Positions 15,882-24,208 are shown, counted from the stretch's first letter. The stretch is 29,953 nt of DNA from JARRJY01 sp037388705 (GCA_037388705.1 JARRJY010000040.1:1-29953), one strand, 5' to 3'. Translations and numbers: made by a program. Notes: generated by a model from the sequence alone, not told the origin.

Positions 15882-16622
15882 GCAACCAAAGACAATCATC
15901 AGCCCCCTACTGGCTCGATATAAACCATCCGGAGTTATTCCCGGATTCCTCTTTAGCCTTAAAAGAACCTGACGGATTACTGGCGGTAGGTGGTGATTTG
16001 TCAGAGCAACGATTATTGGCAGCTTATCAACAGGGTATTTTCCCCTGGTATAGTGATGAGCAGCCTATTCTATGGTGGACACCTGATCCACGCATGGTTC
16101 TGGTACCGGAAGACTTGAAAATCTCCCGCAGTTTGCGCAAATCAATCAAANNNNNNNNNNNNNNNNNNTGTTATTACTTTTGATAAAGCTTTTGAACAAG
16201 TCATACATGAATGCGCGGCACCTCGCGACTACACCCCTGATACATGGATTACGGATGAAATGAAACAGGCCTATACCAGATTGCATCATGCCGGTCATGC
16301 GCATTCCGTAGAATGCTGGAAAGATGATCAGCTTGTCGGTGGATTATATGGTGTCAGTATTGGACAGGTATTCTTTGGCGAATCAATGTTTTCACGTACG
16401 ACGGATGCGTCCAAAATCGCATTTGTTTACCTGGTCAAACATTTGCAACAATGGCAGTACAAGCTAATTGACTGCCAGGTTTATACCGAGCACCTGGAAA
16501 GCCTTGGGGCAAAATGTATTCCCCGCAATGACTTTATTGAACAATTATCAATTTACTGCAACACAACAACCAGTCATCAATGGGATTCTACTTTACAAAT
16601 TGCTGATATCCTGGAGATATAA
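15878..16622 (+). CDS. aat: Leucyl/phenylalanyl-tRNA--protein transferase (interrupted by an N gap)
   Basis: Transfers Leu or Phe from tRNA to proteins that begin with Lys or Arg, creating N-degrons for ClpS-ClpAP. Sequence before the gap (PDGLLAVGGDLSEQRLLAAYQ, GIFPWYSDEQPILWWTPDPR) and after it (TWITDEM, LHHAGHAHSVECW, LVGGLYGVSIGQVFFGESMFSR, LIDCQV) covers the whole E. coli family protein. Bases 16151-16168 are N and the frames on the two sides differ, leaving 19 nt between flanking codons where E. coli has about five codons. The true gap is therefore most likely 17 or 20 bases, not 18, and the gene is probably intact. ATG 15878 overlaps the upstream stop by four bases; the TAA abuts bpt. 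Confidence 0.93.
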
Positions 16623-17366
16623 ATGAACCAGGAAAACCCTCTACACCAGGTATTCCAGCGATTTCAGTTTTTCATATCACCTGATCATCCTTGTAGCTAC
16701 CTGGATAACAAGGAAGCGCGAACAGTCTTTATCGACCCGGCGGCCAGTGTCACCATGAATGATTACGGGATACTGATGGAAGCCGGCTTTCGTCGCAGTG
16801 GTGAAAACATTTATCGTCCGGCCTGCTCACATTGTAAGTTATGTATCCCCTTACGGATCCCTGTAAAAGATTTCAAACCAAACCGCTCACAACGCAGAAC
16901 TATTAAAACTAATCAACACTTATCACTTGAGATTGTTGATAGCCGGTTTTTTGACGAACACTACTTGCTGTATCGCAAGTATATACAATATCGTCACCCG
17001 GGTGGCGGTATGGATGAAGATGATCCTGACGCTTATCTACGTGTCATCTCTGCATCATGGAGCAAAACGAAACTGCTTGAGTTCAGGGACAACCGAAAAC
17101 TTGTTGCTGTCGCTGTAATCGATGTTACACAAAATGCCCTTTCAGCGGTTTACACCTACTTTGATCCCGATTACCAGTCTCTAAGTCCCGGCGTATTCGC
17201 GATCCTGTCAATGATTGAGCTGGCTAAATCTGACAACAAAAACTGGCTATACCTGGGATACTGGAATCCATCCTGTACCAAGATGTCTTATAAAAACCAA
17301 TATCAGCCACATGAAATATATCAAAATATGACCTGGTTAAATCCTGACCACCTCGATAAATATTAA
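16623..17366 (+). CDS. bpt: Aspartate/glutamate leucyltransferase (bacterial ATE1-like)
   Basis: Bpt moves leucine from Leu-tRNA to proteins with N-terminal Asp or Glu, giving a destabilising residue recognised by ClpS. The 247-residue protein has the cysteine-containing N-terminal signature YRPACSHCKLCIPLRI (about 60-77), preceded by PCSYLDNKEA and followed by RTIKTNQHLSLE, HYLLYRKYIQYRHPGGGMD and, near the C-terminus, YLGYWNPSCTKMSYKNQYQPHE (part shown). The start codon directly follows the aat TAA with no spacer, so the two N-end transferases are coupled. E. coli lacks bpt; in many other gammaproteobacteria it sits between aat and infA, as here. Confidence 0.96.
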   Translation: MNQENPLHQVFQRFQFFISPDHPCSYLDNKEARTVFIDPAASVTMNDYGILMEAGFRRSGENIYRPACSHCKLCIPLRIPVKDFKPNRSQRRTIKTNQHLSLEIVDSRFFDEHYLLYRKYIQYRHPGGGMDEDDPDAYLRVISASWSKTKLLEFRDNRKLVAVAVIDVTQNALSAVYTYFDPDYQSLSPGVFAILSMIELAKSDNKNWLYLGYWNPSCTKMSYKNQYQPHEIYQNMTWLNPDHLDKY

Positions 17367-17526
17367 CAAAAATGTAATAAATCCTGAGCTATAATTATTT
17401 AAACCATTGTGGGGAATGGTCGATAAATTAAGTAACAGGACAGCTAGTATCCTACTCACACGTGAACTATCACGGATACTAAATGTCGAACTTAACGAAA
17501 CCACCCTTACGGGAAAGGAGGTTACG

Positions 17527-17763
17527 ATGTTAAGCTTCCTGTATCGCATGGCAAATGCATTTGAACGTGAACACCACTTCCGTCCGAATGTACTTTATAT
17601 GAATCACACCCATTTCAACCAGCTAAAATCTGAACTGGCAGAAATCAAGGATCTGGATTCTCTTAACCGGTTACTGGGTATGGAATTGGTGCTGGATTCA
17701 GAACTGACACAGCCACATGTCGCCTGGACAACGACTGAATGGCAAAAAGCCATAGCCGTTTAG
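17527..17763 (+). CDS. Small conserved-looking protein of unknown function, 78 residues
   Basis: A 78-residue soluble, mildly charged protein with no membrane segment, signal or known motif. Landmarks are LYRMANAFEREHHFRPNVLYMN at the start (in part), a helical HFNQLKSELAEIKDLDSLNRL, and an end GMELVLDSELTQPHVAW...WQKAIAV. I choose ATG 17527 because a near-perfect ribosome site AAAGGAGG (17514-17521) stands five bases upstream. The frame stays open back to TTG 17407 and ATG 17416, which would add up to 40 residues but have poor sites. It lies between bpt and infA, in the middle of the N-degron gene group, and is followed by a terminator. It resembles hypothetical proteins I recall at this position in other gammaproteobacteria, but I cannot assign a function. 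Confidence 0.75.
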   Translation: MLSFLYRMANAFEREHHFRPNVLYMNHTHFNQLKSELAEIKDLDSLNRLLGMELVLDSELTQPHVAWTTTEWQKAIAV

Positions 17764-17790
17764 GGCTGTAGTCAGCAAATTTCCCTTCTC

Positions 17791-17816
17791 GGGGTAAGAA
17801 TTACCCCTATTTCTTT
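17791..17816 (+). terminator. Terminator after the small unknown gene
   Basis: GGGGTAA and TTACCCC form a 7-bp stem around a three-base GAA loop, followed by TATTTCTTT. It separates the aat-bpt-unknown transcript from infA. Confidence 0.75.
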
Positions 17817-17825
17817 AGTCTTCGC

Positions 17826-17854
17826 TTTAAAATTAATGCGAATTAAGGCATTAT
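17826..17854 (+). promoter_or_regulatory. Possible infA promoter
   Basis: TTTAAA (17826-17831) and CATTAT (17849-17854) each match four of six consensus bases with a 17-base spacer, followed by a GC-rich TCGCGC stretch typical of growth-rate-controlled promoters. It lies downstream of a terminator and 36 nt before infA. Confidence 0.35.
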
Positions 17855-17889
17855 TCGCGCTGGTTTTCACAAACAGGTTTACAGACTGA

Positions 17890-18108
17890 ATGGCTAAAGA
17901 AGAACACATTGAAATGAGCGGAACTGTGATAGAAACACTGCCCAACACCATGTTCCGCGTAGAACTGGAAAATGGACATATCGTAACTGCCCATATCTCC
18001 GGAAAAATGCGTAAGCACTACATCCGTATCCTGACCGGTGACACGGTTACCGTTCAGTTGACCCCGTATGACCTGAGCAAGGGTCGAATCGTCTTCCGCG
18101 GCAAATAA
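17890..18108 (+). CDS. infA: Translation initiation factor IF-1
   Basis: Single S1/OB-fold protein that binds the ribosomal A site with IF-2 and IF-3 during initiation. Its 72 residues are the standard length, and MAKEEHIEMSGTVIETLPNT, FRVELENGHIVTAHISGKMR, IRILTGDTVTVQLTPYDLSKG and RIVFRGK are nearly identical to E. coli. ATG 17890 has only a weak upstream ribosome site. It is convergent with clpA, 19 nt away, as in E. coli; no obvious separate terminator is visible between them. Confidence 0.98.
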   Translation: MAKEEHIEMSGTVIETLPNTMFRVELENGHIVTAHISGKMRKHYIRILTGDTVTVQLTPYDLSKGRIVFRGK

Positions 18109-18127
18109 ATCTTTCGCTGGTAAACAC

Positions 18128-20386
18128 TCAGGCCTGGGTTACCAGCTCTTTCTTCGCTTTTAATTCAAACGCCAGCTTGTCATCTTTAACGGTAATGCTG
18201 ATATGACCGCCTTCAGCCAGCTTGCCAAATAACAATTCTTCCGCCAGGGGCTTCTTGATATTTTCCTGGATTAAACGCGACATAGGCCGTGCGCCCATCT
18301 GTGGATCATAGCCATGCACTGCCAGCCAGGTACGTGCTTCATCGTCGATTGAAACGGTAACGTCTTTGTCCGCCAGCTGGGTTTCAAATTCAAAGATAAA
18401 TTTATCCACAACGTTGCCGATTACGTCAGCGGTTAACTGTTTAAACTGGACTATGGCATCGAGACGATTACGAAATTCGGGGGTAAAAGTTTTCTTGATG
18501 GATTCCATGGCATCACTGGAATGATCCTGCTCGGCAAAACCAATGGATGCACGACTCAGCCTGTCGGCACCGGCATTGGTCGTCATAACAATAATGACGT
18601 TGCGAAAATCAGCTTTGCGCCCATTGTTATCAGTTAATGTACCATGATCCATAACCTGTAATAACAAGTTGAATACATCAGGATGCGCTTTCTCTATCTC
18701 GTCGAGCAGCAGAACGGCATGCGGACTCTTATTGATGGCTTCAGTTAACAGGCCGCCCTGGTCATAACCCACGTAACCCGGGGGTGCGCCAATCAGCCGA
18801 GATACGGTATGTCGTTCCATGTATTCGGACATATCAAAGCGGATCAACTCGATACCCATGATACGTGCCAGTTGTCGTGTGACTTCTGTTTTACCAACAC
18901 CGGTTGGACCTGCAAACAGGAAAGAGGCAATGGGTTTTGATTCCTGCCCCAGGCCGGCACGTGACAGTTTGATGGCACTGGACAGGTTATCTATGGCCTC
19001 GTCCTGACCGTAGATGACCATCTTCAGATCCCGATCCAGGTTACGCAATACTTCCATATCATCTGCAGATACGGTTTTAGGTGGAATACGGGCAATTTTC
19101 GCAACAATGTTTTCAATGTCTTTAACGCCAATGGTTTTCTTGCGTTTTGATGGTGGCTGCATGCGTTGGTTTGCACCAGCCTCATCGATCACATCTATCG
19201 CTTTATCGGGTAAATGGCGATCATTTATATAGCGTTCTGACATTTCTGCTGCACTTCGTAACGCCTGGTGAGTGTATTTTACCTGGTGATGTTCTTCGAA
19301 ACGTGATTTCAAACCTTCAAGGATCTGAACACACTCTTCAACCGTTGGTTCGTTGACGTCAATTTTCTGGAAGCGTCTTGCCAGGGCATGATCTTTTTCG
19401 AAGATTCCACGATATTCCTGGTAAGTGGTAGAACCAATACATTTCAAATCGCCACTAGCCAGAACGGGTTTTATCAGGTTGGATGCGTCCATGGTGCCAC
19501 CTGAAGCAGCACCGGCACCTATGATGGTATGGATCTCATCAATAAACAGTACCGAATGCTGTTCTTTCTTGAGTTTGGATAAAATGGCTTTAAGCCTTTT
19601 TTCAAAGTCACCGCGGTATTTCGTACCGGCCAGCAATGCCCCCATATCCAGTGAGTAAATCGTGTAATCCTTCAAGATTTCCGGTACTTCGCCATCAACA
19701 ATCTTTTTTGCCAGCCCTTCTGCTAACGCCGTTTTGCCAACACCAGCTTCACCAACAAACAAGGGATTATTTTTTCGACGACGACATAAAACCTGGATTG
19801 TGCGTTCCAGCTCATTTTTTCGGCCAATCAGCGGATCGATACGTCCCTGCCTGGCCATTTCATTTAGATCAACGGTAAACTGGTTTAAAGGGTTTTGTTC
19901 CTGTTGTTCACTGTCACCTTCGGTAGCTGTTTCTGTTTCTTCCAGATCTTCTGTCAGCCTGGCTGCACCGTGTGAAATATAGTTAACCACCTCAAAACGA
20001 GAAACATCCTGTTTTTTCAGAAAGTACACTGCCTGTGATTCCTGTTCACTGAAAATTGCCACCAGGACATTGGCCCCCGTCACTTCCTGTTTTCCCGAGG
20101 ACTGAACATGAAAAACCGCTCGCTGAAGAACGCGTTGGAAACCTAGTGTTGGTTGCGTATCACGGTCATCTTCAGGTGGCAGCAATGGTGTTGTTTCAGC
20201 AAGAAAATTGGATAAATCATCTTTTAGCTTTTTAATATCTGCTCCACAGGCTTTCAGTACCTCGGTAGCAACATCATTATCCAGTAAAGCGAGTAACAGG
20301 TGCTCCACTGTCATGAATTCATGGTTCTTGGCTCGCGCTTCTTTGAAAGCATTATTTAATGCTTCCTCGAGTTCTTTATTTAACAT
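18128..20386 (-). CDS. clpA: ATP-dependent Clp protease ATP-binding subunit ClpA
   Basis: Hexameric AAA+ unfoldase that feeds substrates to ClpP and receives N-degron proteins from ClpS. The 752-residue chain has the N-terminal double Clp repeat (LNKELEEALNNAFKEARAKN onward, about 1-145), AAA+ module 1 with GEAGVGKTALAEG and VLFIDEIHTIIGAG, module 2 with GPTGVGKTEVTRQ and VLLLDEIEKAHPDV, and the ClpP-docking tripeptide IGF in RASIGFAEQD. ATG 20386 is preferred over the TTG one codon upstream because the GAGG ribosome site, which overlaps the clpS stop, is then nine bases away. It is coupled to clpS. ClpP is not in the window. Confidence 0.98.
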   Translation of the reverse strand: MLNKELEEALNNAFKEARAKNHEFMTVEHLLLALLDNDVATEVLKACGADIKKLKDDLSNFLAETTPLLPPEDDRDTQPTLGFQRVLQRAVFHVQSSGKQEVTGANVLVAIFSEQESQAVYFLKKQDVSRFEVVNYISHGAARLTEDLEETETATEGDSEQQEQNPLNQFTVDLNEMARQGRIDPLIGRKNELERTIQVLCRRRKNNPLFVGEAGVGKTALAEGLAKKIVDGEVPEILKDYTIYSLDMGALLAGTKYRGDFEKRLKAILSKLKKEQHSVLFIDEIHTIIGAGAASGGTMDASNLIKPVLASGDLKCIGSTTYQEYRGIFEKDHALARRFQKIDVNEPTVEECVQILEGLKSRFEEHHQVKYTHQALRSAAEMSERYINDRHLPDKAIDVIDEAGANQRMQPPSKRKKTIGVKDIENIVAKIARIPPKTVSADDMEVLRNLDRDLKMVIYGQDEAIDNLSSAIKLSRAGLGQESKPIASFLFAGPTGVGKTEVTRQLARIMGIELIRFDMSEYMERHTVSRLIGAPPGYVGYDQGGLLTEAINKSPHAVLLLDEIEKAHPDVFNLLLQVMDHGTLTDNNGRKADFRNVIIVMTTNAGADRLSRASIGFAEQDHSSDAMESIKKTFTPEFRNRLDAIVQFKQLTADVIGNVVDKFIFEFETQLADKDVTVSIDDEARTWLAVHGYDPQMGARPMSRLIQENIKKPLAEELLFGKLAEGGHISITVKDDKLAFELKAKKELVTQA

Positions 20387-20397
20387 CAATAAAAACC

Positions 20398-20727
20398 TCA
20401 GTTATCAGCTTCCAGTGTACACAGTAGCGGATGCTGGTTTTGTTTGGAATATTCATTTACCTGCGCAACTTTCGTTTCCGCTATATCACGCGTATAAACT
20501 CCACATACGCCTTTTCCCTGTGTATGGACATTCAGCATTATGTGGGTAGCCTTTTCCCTGTTCATGCTAAAAAAAGCTTCCAGGATATGTACAACAAACT
20601 CCATAGGAGTATAGTCGTCATTTATGAGGACAACCTTATACATTGGCGGTTTTTTGAGTTTCGGCTTTGCCTCTTCCAGGGCAAGACCATCGTCATAATT
20701 CTGGGAATGTGAAATTTTCTTACTCAT
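20398..20727 (-). CDS. clpS: ATP-dependent Clp protease adaptor ClpS
   Basis: Adaptor that binds proteins with N-terminal Leu, Phe, Tyr or Trp and hands them to ClpA. In its 109 residues, the disordered charged N-terminal tail (1-27) is followed by the folded core MYKVVLINDDYTPMEFV. The binding-pocket residues of E. coli ClpS are conserved: N36 and D37 (E. coli 34, 35), M42 and M64, and H68 in NVHTQGKGVCGVYTRD. The C-terminus HPLLCTLEADN is typical. It is the first gene of the clpS-clpA unit, with its own upstream region shared divergently with cspD. Confidence 0.98.
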   Translation of the reverse strand: MSKKISHSQNYDDGLALEEAKPKLKKPPMYKVVLINDDYTPMEFVVHILEAFFSMNREKATHIMLNVHTQGKGVCGVYTRDIAETKVAQVNEYSKQNQHPLLCTLEADN

Positions 20728-20803
20728 AGGTGAATTTTAGCCGACACAGAAATACATGCATAGAGATAAAATGATATTCAGAATATAGGCAATTCAGAAA
20801 AAT

Positions 20804-20832
20804 TTGACTATATTTATCTGATATTCATATTG
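20804..20832 (+). promoter_or_regulatory. Candidate cspD promoter
   Basis: TTGACT (20804-20809, five of six consensus bases) is followed 16-17 bases later by CATATT/ATATTG (20826-20832). Transcription would start near 20840, leaving a leader of about 70 nt before the cspD start, a usual length for cold-shock-type genes. Confidence 0.5.
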
Positions 20833-20908
20833 TGAAATATGTACAGATTTAATATGAAGTAAGCGTCATTATATGTGAAGCTGATGATGACAAGGAGGCT
20901 TGGAAGCA

Positions 20909-21139
20909 ATGTCCACAGGTACAGTAAAATGGTTTAGCAATGCCAAGGGTTATGGTTTTATCGCCCCTGAGGATGGTGGTGAGGATATATTTGCTCATTT
21001 TTCAGCCATTTCGATGGAAGGTTATAAAACTCTGAAAAAAGGCCAGCCCGTTGAGTTTGAGTGCAGCGATGGCCCCAAGGGCAAACATGCTGTCGATATT
21101 AAGCCGACTGACCTAGACGACAAGAGTAATGTACATTAG
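20909..21139 (+). CDS. cspD: Cold-shock domain protein, CspD-like
   Basis: Single-strand nucleic-acid-binding OB-fold protein of 76 residues. RNP1 is KGYGFI at 13-18 and RNP2 IFAHF at 27-31; the N-terminus MSTGTVKWFSNAKG and YKTLKKGQPVEFECSDGPKG are standard. In E. coli the gene next to clpS is cspD, a stationary-phase replication inhibitor, so synteny supports that name, although the sequence alone would fit other Csp members. ATG 20909 is ten bases from AAGGAGG (20892-20898); an in-frame TTG at 20900 is too close to that site. Divergent from clpS. Confidence 0.93.
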   Translation: MSTGTVKWFSNAKGYGFIAPEDGGEDIFAHFSAISMEGYKTLKKGQPVEFECSDGPKGKHAVDIKPTDLDDKSNVH

Positions 21140-21146
21140 AAAAAAC

Positions 21147-21180
21147 TGCCCATTATTCAAATAGTTGGGCATTTACATTT
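21147..21180 (+). terminator. Probable terminator after cspD
   Basis: TGCCCA pairs with TGGGCA, with an inner AT-rich extension TATT/AATA, and is followed by TTTACATTT. It begins eight bases after the cspD stop. The interrupted T tract makes it a modest signal. The remaining sequence to 21323 shows nothing further. Confidence 0.5.
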
Positions 21181-21323
21181 ACCTTTAATCGTCTCTAAAA
21201 TTTGAAACGGCTCCAAATGAAGCCAAGTAGCTTACCCTGAAGCTCAGCCGTAGGTAAAAAATTGGCTGCGTGTCATATCTTCCAGCAAAATAATGGTCTT
21301 GCAAGTTGCAGGTTTATTCTGCG

Positions 21324-23462
21324 CTATGAAACCACTTTCAGTTCTGGTTTTGGCGCCTCCATACCCAGGCGCTCATACTCGGAAGTCGGGATCTCCGGTT
21401 TGCCAATGTATAAACCCTGGACATAATCAACCCCTATTAATTCAAGAATGCGGACGGTTTCTTTACTTTCCACAAATTCCGCGATGGTTTTCTTGTCCAT
21501 GGCCTGTGCAACATCACTGATTGATTTAAGGATGGTCTTGTTCAGCGGATTATTTTCAACATCCCTTACAAATGAACCATCAATTTTTACATAATCAACC
21601 GGCAAATCTTTCAGGTACGCAAATGATGAATATCCCACTCCAAAATCATCCAGGGCTGTTTTGCATCCCAGCGCACGTAAGGTAGTCAGGAATTTTACTG
21701 CCAGGCCTATATCTGCCATGGCGACCGTCTCGGTAATTTCAAAAGTTATTGCAGCAGGATTGAGTTTATACTTATTAATTTCTTCAGTAATCACATTGAC
21801 CAGTTCACTTGACTCAAAGGATTGTGCTGAGAGATTAATGGAATATTCAATATCAGGCGTTTGTTTAGCCTCCTCTTTCATCATAGACAAGGCATGACGG
21901 ATTACCCATTTATCAATATCAACCATTAAACCAAAGCGTTCTGCCGGCTGCAGAAAACCTGATGGCATAATCAGGTTGTTATTTATATCCACCATCCGTA
22001 ATAATACTTCATATTTATTTGTTCCCTGCAAGCTGGCATCAACAATGGGCTGTTTGGCAATGATGAATTGGTTATTTTCTAATGATGATTTTATTCTGCG
22101 CGTCCAGCCAATATCATCTGATAAGATATTGATTTGCTCTTTATCCTTTTCAGTATAAAGATGAACCTTGTTTCGGCCCTCGAGTTTGGCAATGTGGCAG
22201 GAAAAATCTGCTCGTGATAATACATCATCCTTGTTAAGCACATCATCTTCAAGCATTGCTATTCCAATCGAGCAACCCACATCGACTACTTTACCCTCGT
22301 ATTTGAAAACGTAATCCTGAAGTAATGCACGGTACTGTTCTGCAACAGATTGCGCAGTTTCCCTGTCCACTTCGTAAAGAAGTATGGCAAATTCATCCCC
22401 ACCGATACGTGCTAACAAGTCACTTTTGCGTGTTCTACTGGTTAAAAGTTCGGTAACTTCAACAAGAAGGCAATCGCCTGCCAGGTGTCCCAGGGTATCA
22501 TTAACATATTTAAAGTTATCAAGATCAATATAGAGAAGGCTATCCTGTTTTAGATGGTCGCGTTGAGTACGTTCAACAACGCGCTCGAGCTCTTCCATGA
22601 AATAAAATCGATTATAAAGGCCAGTCAGCGAATCATGCTCGGCGAGTTCCCGCAGGTTTTCTATCATCGCTTTTCGCTCACTGATATCACCTACAATAGC
22701 AGTAAATAAACGCCTACCCTCAACCATCAGGTCACTTAGCTTGATAGAAACGGGTATGGTTTTACCAGCCTTATTAAGTGCAGATACTTCAAGTTCCATT
22801 TGAAAATTTTGCGCGCTTGTTTTGTTTATCGCATTCTTGAAAAGGGTGTCATGATCGTCCCGGTGCACCTCGGGAATCAGGACTGAGATATTTTTGCCAA
22901 TTATTTCCGAATCATCATAACCGAACAATTTTTCTGCGGCTGAATTAAATGTCTCGATAACACCATCTTTGTCAATGGTAATAATACCTTCAGCAGCATT
23001 CTCAAGGATCGAGGTAAGCCTCATTTGTCGGGAATGTACCTGCTCCTGCATATTTTTAAATGCATCGATGAGCATGCTGGTTTCCCTGGTTTTTGATTGC
23101 ATTAATGGTGAAAATGCTTCCCCTTTTGCTTCTGCGTCAAGAGCATGCGCAACCTGTTCAATAGGCTTGCGCAACAGGTACTCAAACATGACGTAAGCAA
23201 CAAATAAAACAAATAATACAATTGCGCCAACGAGCCAGAGCAACGAAGTAATTTTTTCTGCTACCTGGTAAGAATTCTGGATGGTTTGACCGACAGAAAC
23301 CTCGAGTTGCTTTTCATATTGCGTTACTAAATCGTGCGCTTTTTCAAAGGTGGGTTGGATAATATCATTAAGAAATGGGTAATCTGCACGCCATTCATCA
23401 GACAGATAGATCTGTTCGGCTTTTTTAAAGTGCTTTTCATATTCACGATAAGCCTTTTTCAT
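21324..23462 (-). CDS. GGDEF/EAL cyclic-di-GMP protein with PAS domain (C-terminal part of a split sensor)
   Basis: Of 712 residues, the order is: end of a periplasmic helical sensor (1-68), membrane helix (about 72-95), HAMP-like linker (96-145), PAS (147-262, NAAEGIITIDKDG), GGDEF (275-440) and EAL (445-700). The cyclase motif GGDEF is intact at 354-358, with inhibitory-site RKSD at 345-348. In the EAL domain the signature is EVLLR at 485, INLSAQS, EITET, ALDDFGVGYSSF and VDYVQGLYIGKP, so both synthesis and breakdown of cyclic-di-GMP are plausible. The ATG at 23462 overlaps the stop of the upstream frame (ATGA). The expected first membrane helix is encoded by that upstream frame, so this is either half of a frameshifted gene or a coupled second subunit. 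Confidence 0.9.
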   Translation of the reverse strand: MKKAYREYEKHFKKAEQIYLSDEWRADYPFLNDIIQPTFEKAHDLVTQYEKQLEVSVGQTIQNSYQVAEKITSLLWLVGAIVLFVLFVAYVMFEYLLRKPIEQVAHALDAEAKGEAFSPLMQSKTRETSMLIDAFKNMQEQVHSRQMRLTSILENAAEGIITIDKDGVIETFNSAAEKLFGYDDSEIIGKNISVLIPEVHRDDHDTLFKNAINKTSAQNFQMELEVSALNKAGKTIPVSIKLSDLMVEGRRLFTAIVGDISERKAMIENLRELAEHDSLTGLYNRFYFMEELERVVERTQRDHLKQDSLLYIDLDNFKYVNDTLGHLAGDCLLVEVTELLTSRTRKSDLLARIGGDEFAILLYEVDRETAQSVAEQYRALLQDYVFKYEGKVVDVGCSIGIAMLEDDVLNKDDVLSRADFSCHIAKLEGRNKVHLYTEKDKEQINILSDDIGWTRRIKSSLENNQFIIAKQPIVDASLQGTNKYEVLLRMVDINNNLIMPSGFLQPAERFGLMVDIDKWVIRHALSMMKEEAKQTPDIEYSINLSAQSFESSELVNVITEEINKYKLNPAAITFEITETVAMADIGLAVKFLTTLRALGCKTALDDFGVGYSSFAYLKDLPVDYVKIDGSFVRDVENNPLNKTILKSISDVAQAMDKKTIAEFVESKETVRILELIGVDYVQGLYIGKPEIPTSEYERLGMEAPKPELKVVS

Positions 23463-24208
23463 AACGGCAAATGAAGTTCGCCAATCTGTGTCACATAAAT
23501 TGCCCTGTTAGCCAGGTTTTGTTTCATGCTTTCCTCTGGGGAACCAAAAATACCAGAACGATTTGCTACAAACAGCCTGAACCAACTTACCTGCTGTACC
23601 CACGCATATCGTATCTGTATAAATATTTCTTCAGCTTCCCTGTTTCGATGCGCTTCCCTGGTCTGCCGGTAATCAATTATCGCCTCATCGACAGCCTGTA
23701 AGAACTTAGTGTTGTGGACCAGTAGCTCATTCAGTAAAACGCGCATACCGGGATAACGTAAACTAACATCATCAATAACATGGTAATAATACTTGATATA
23801 ATTCCTGGCTTTACGAAGATGTACTTTTAATAACTTGATAATATTGTCAGGGTGATTTTGTTTCTGAGGAACTTTGATATCAGATTTTTGCCAGTATTGG
23901 CTTAACAAACTAATATCTTTTTTTAACATCTCGAATTCGTTGTCAATAATTTCCCTGGCTTCCTCGTTATGATAAACGGTATGCCTGTATACCTGTTTTT
24001 CAATATGCTGTAGATGACTGGATACTTTTCTGATCAGCGCCTTGTGTTGATCATTTTGTTGAATCGACTGGAGTGAAGAATTTGTGGCCTCGTTGGCAAT
24101 GTGCTGACTGTAATATATGATGGCAATAGTTAGCACGGCCATGGGTATACTTACCCACAGAAATCTTTCATACAAGGATCGACGTCTGAACAGCCCCTTT
24201 AGTGACAA
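23459..24208 (-). CDS. Membrane-anchored periplasmic sensor, N-terminal part of the split GGDEF/EAL protein
   Basis: A 249-residue frame with a basic cytoplasmic start (LFRRRSLYERF), one membrane helix (about 17-35, WVSIPMAVLTIAIIYYS) and a long, helical, charged region expected in the periplasm. It lacks a second membrane helix and any output domain; both are in the next frame, which begins within its stop codon. Together they read as one ordinary sensor-type GGDEF/EAL protein of about 960 residues. The start is TTG 24208, with TAAGGA nine bases before its start and an in-frame stop just upstream; no ATG is available before the membrane helix. Nothing here identifies the ligand. The last about 16 codons overlap an open stretch in the frame of the downstream part, which is where an indel would have to lie. 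Confidence 0.75.
   Translation of the reverse strand: MSLKGLFRRRSLYERFLWVSIPMAVLTIAIIYYSQHIANEATNSSLQSIQQNDQHKALIRKVSSHLQHIEKQVYRHTVYHNEEAREIIDNEFEMLKKDISLLSQYWQKSDIKVPQKQNHPDNIIKLLKVHLRKARNYIKYYYHVIDDVSLRYPGMRVLLNELLVHNTKFLQAVDEAIIDYRQTREAHRNREAEEIFIQIRYAWVQQVSWFRLFVANRSGIFGSPEESMKQNLANRAIYVTQIGELHLPL

Noticed and set aside
21293..21520. 75-residue plus-strand frame
   Set aside because: Mostly antisense to the 3' end of the EAL-domain gene, proline- and cysteine-rich with no ribosome site.
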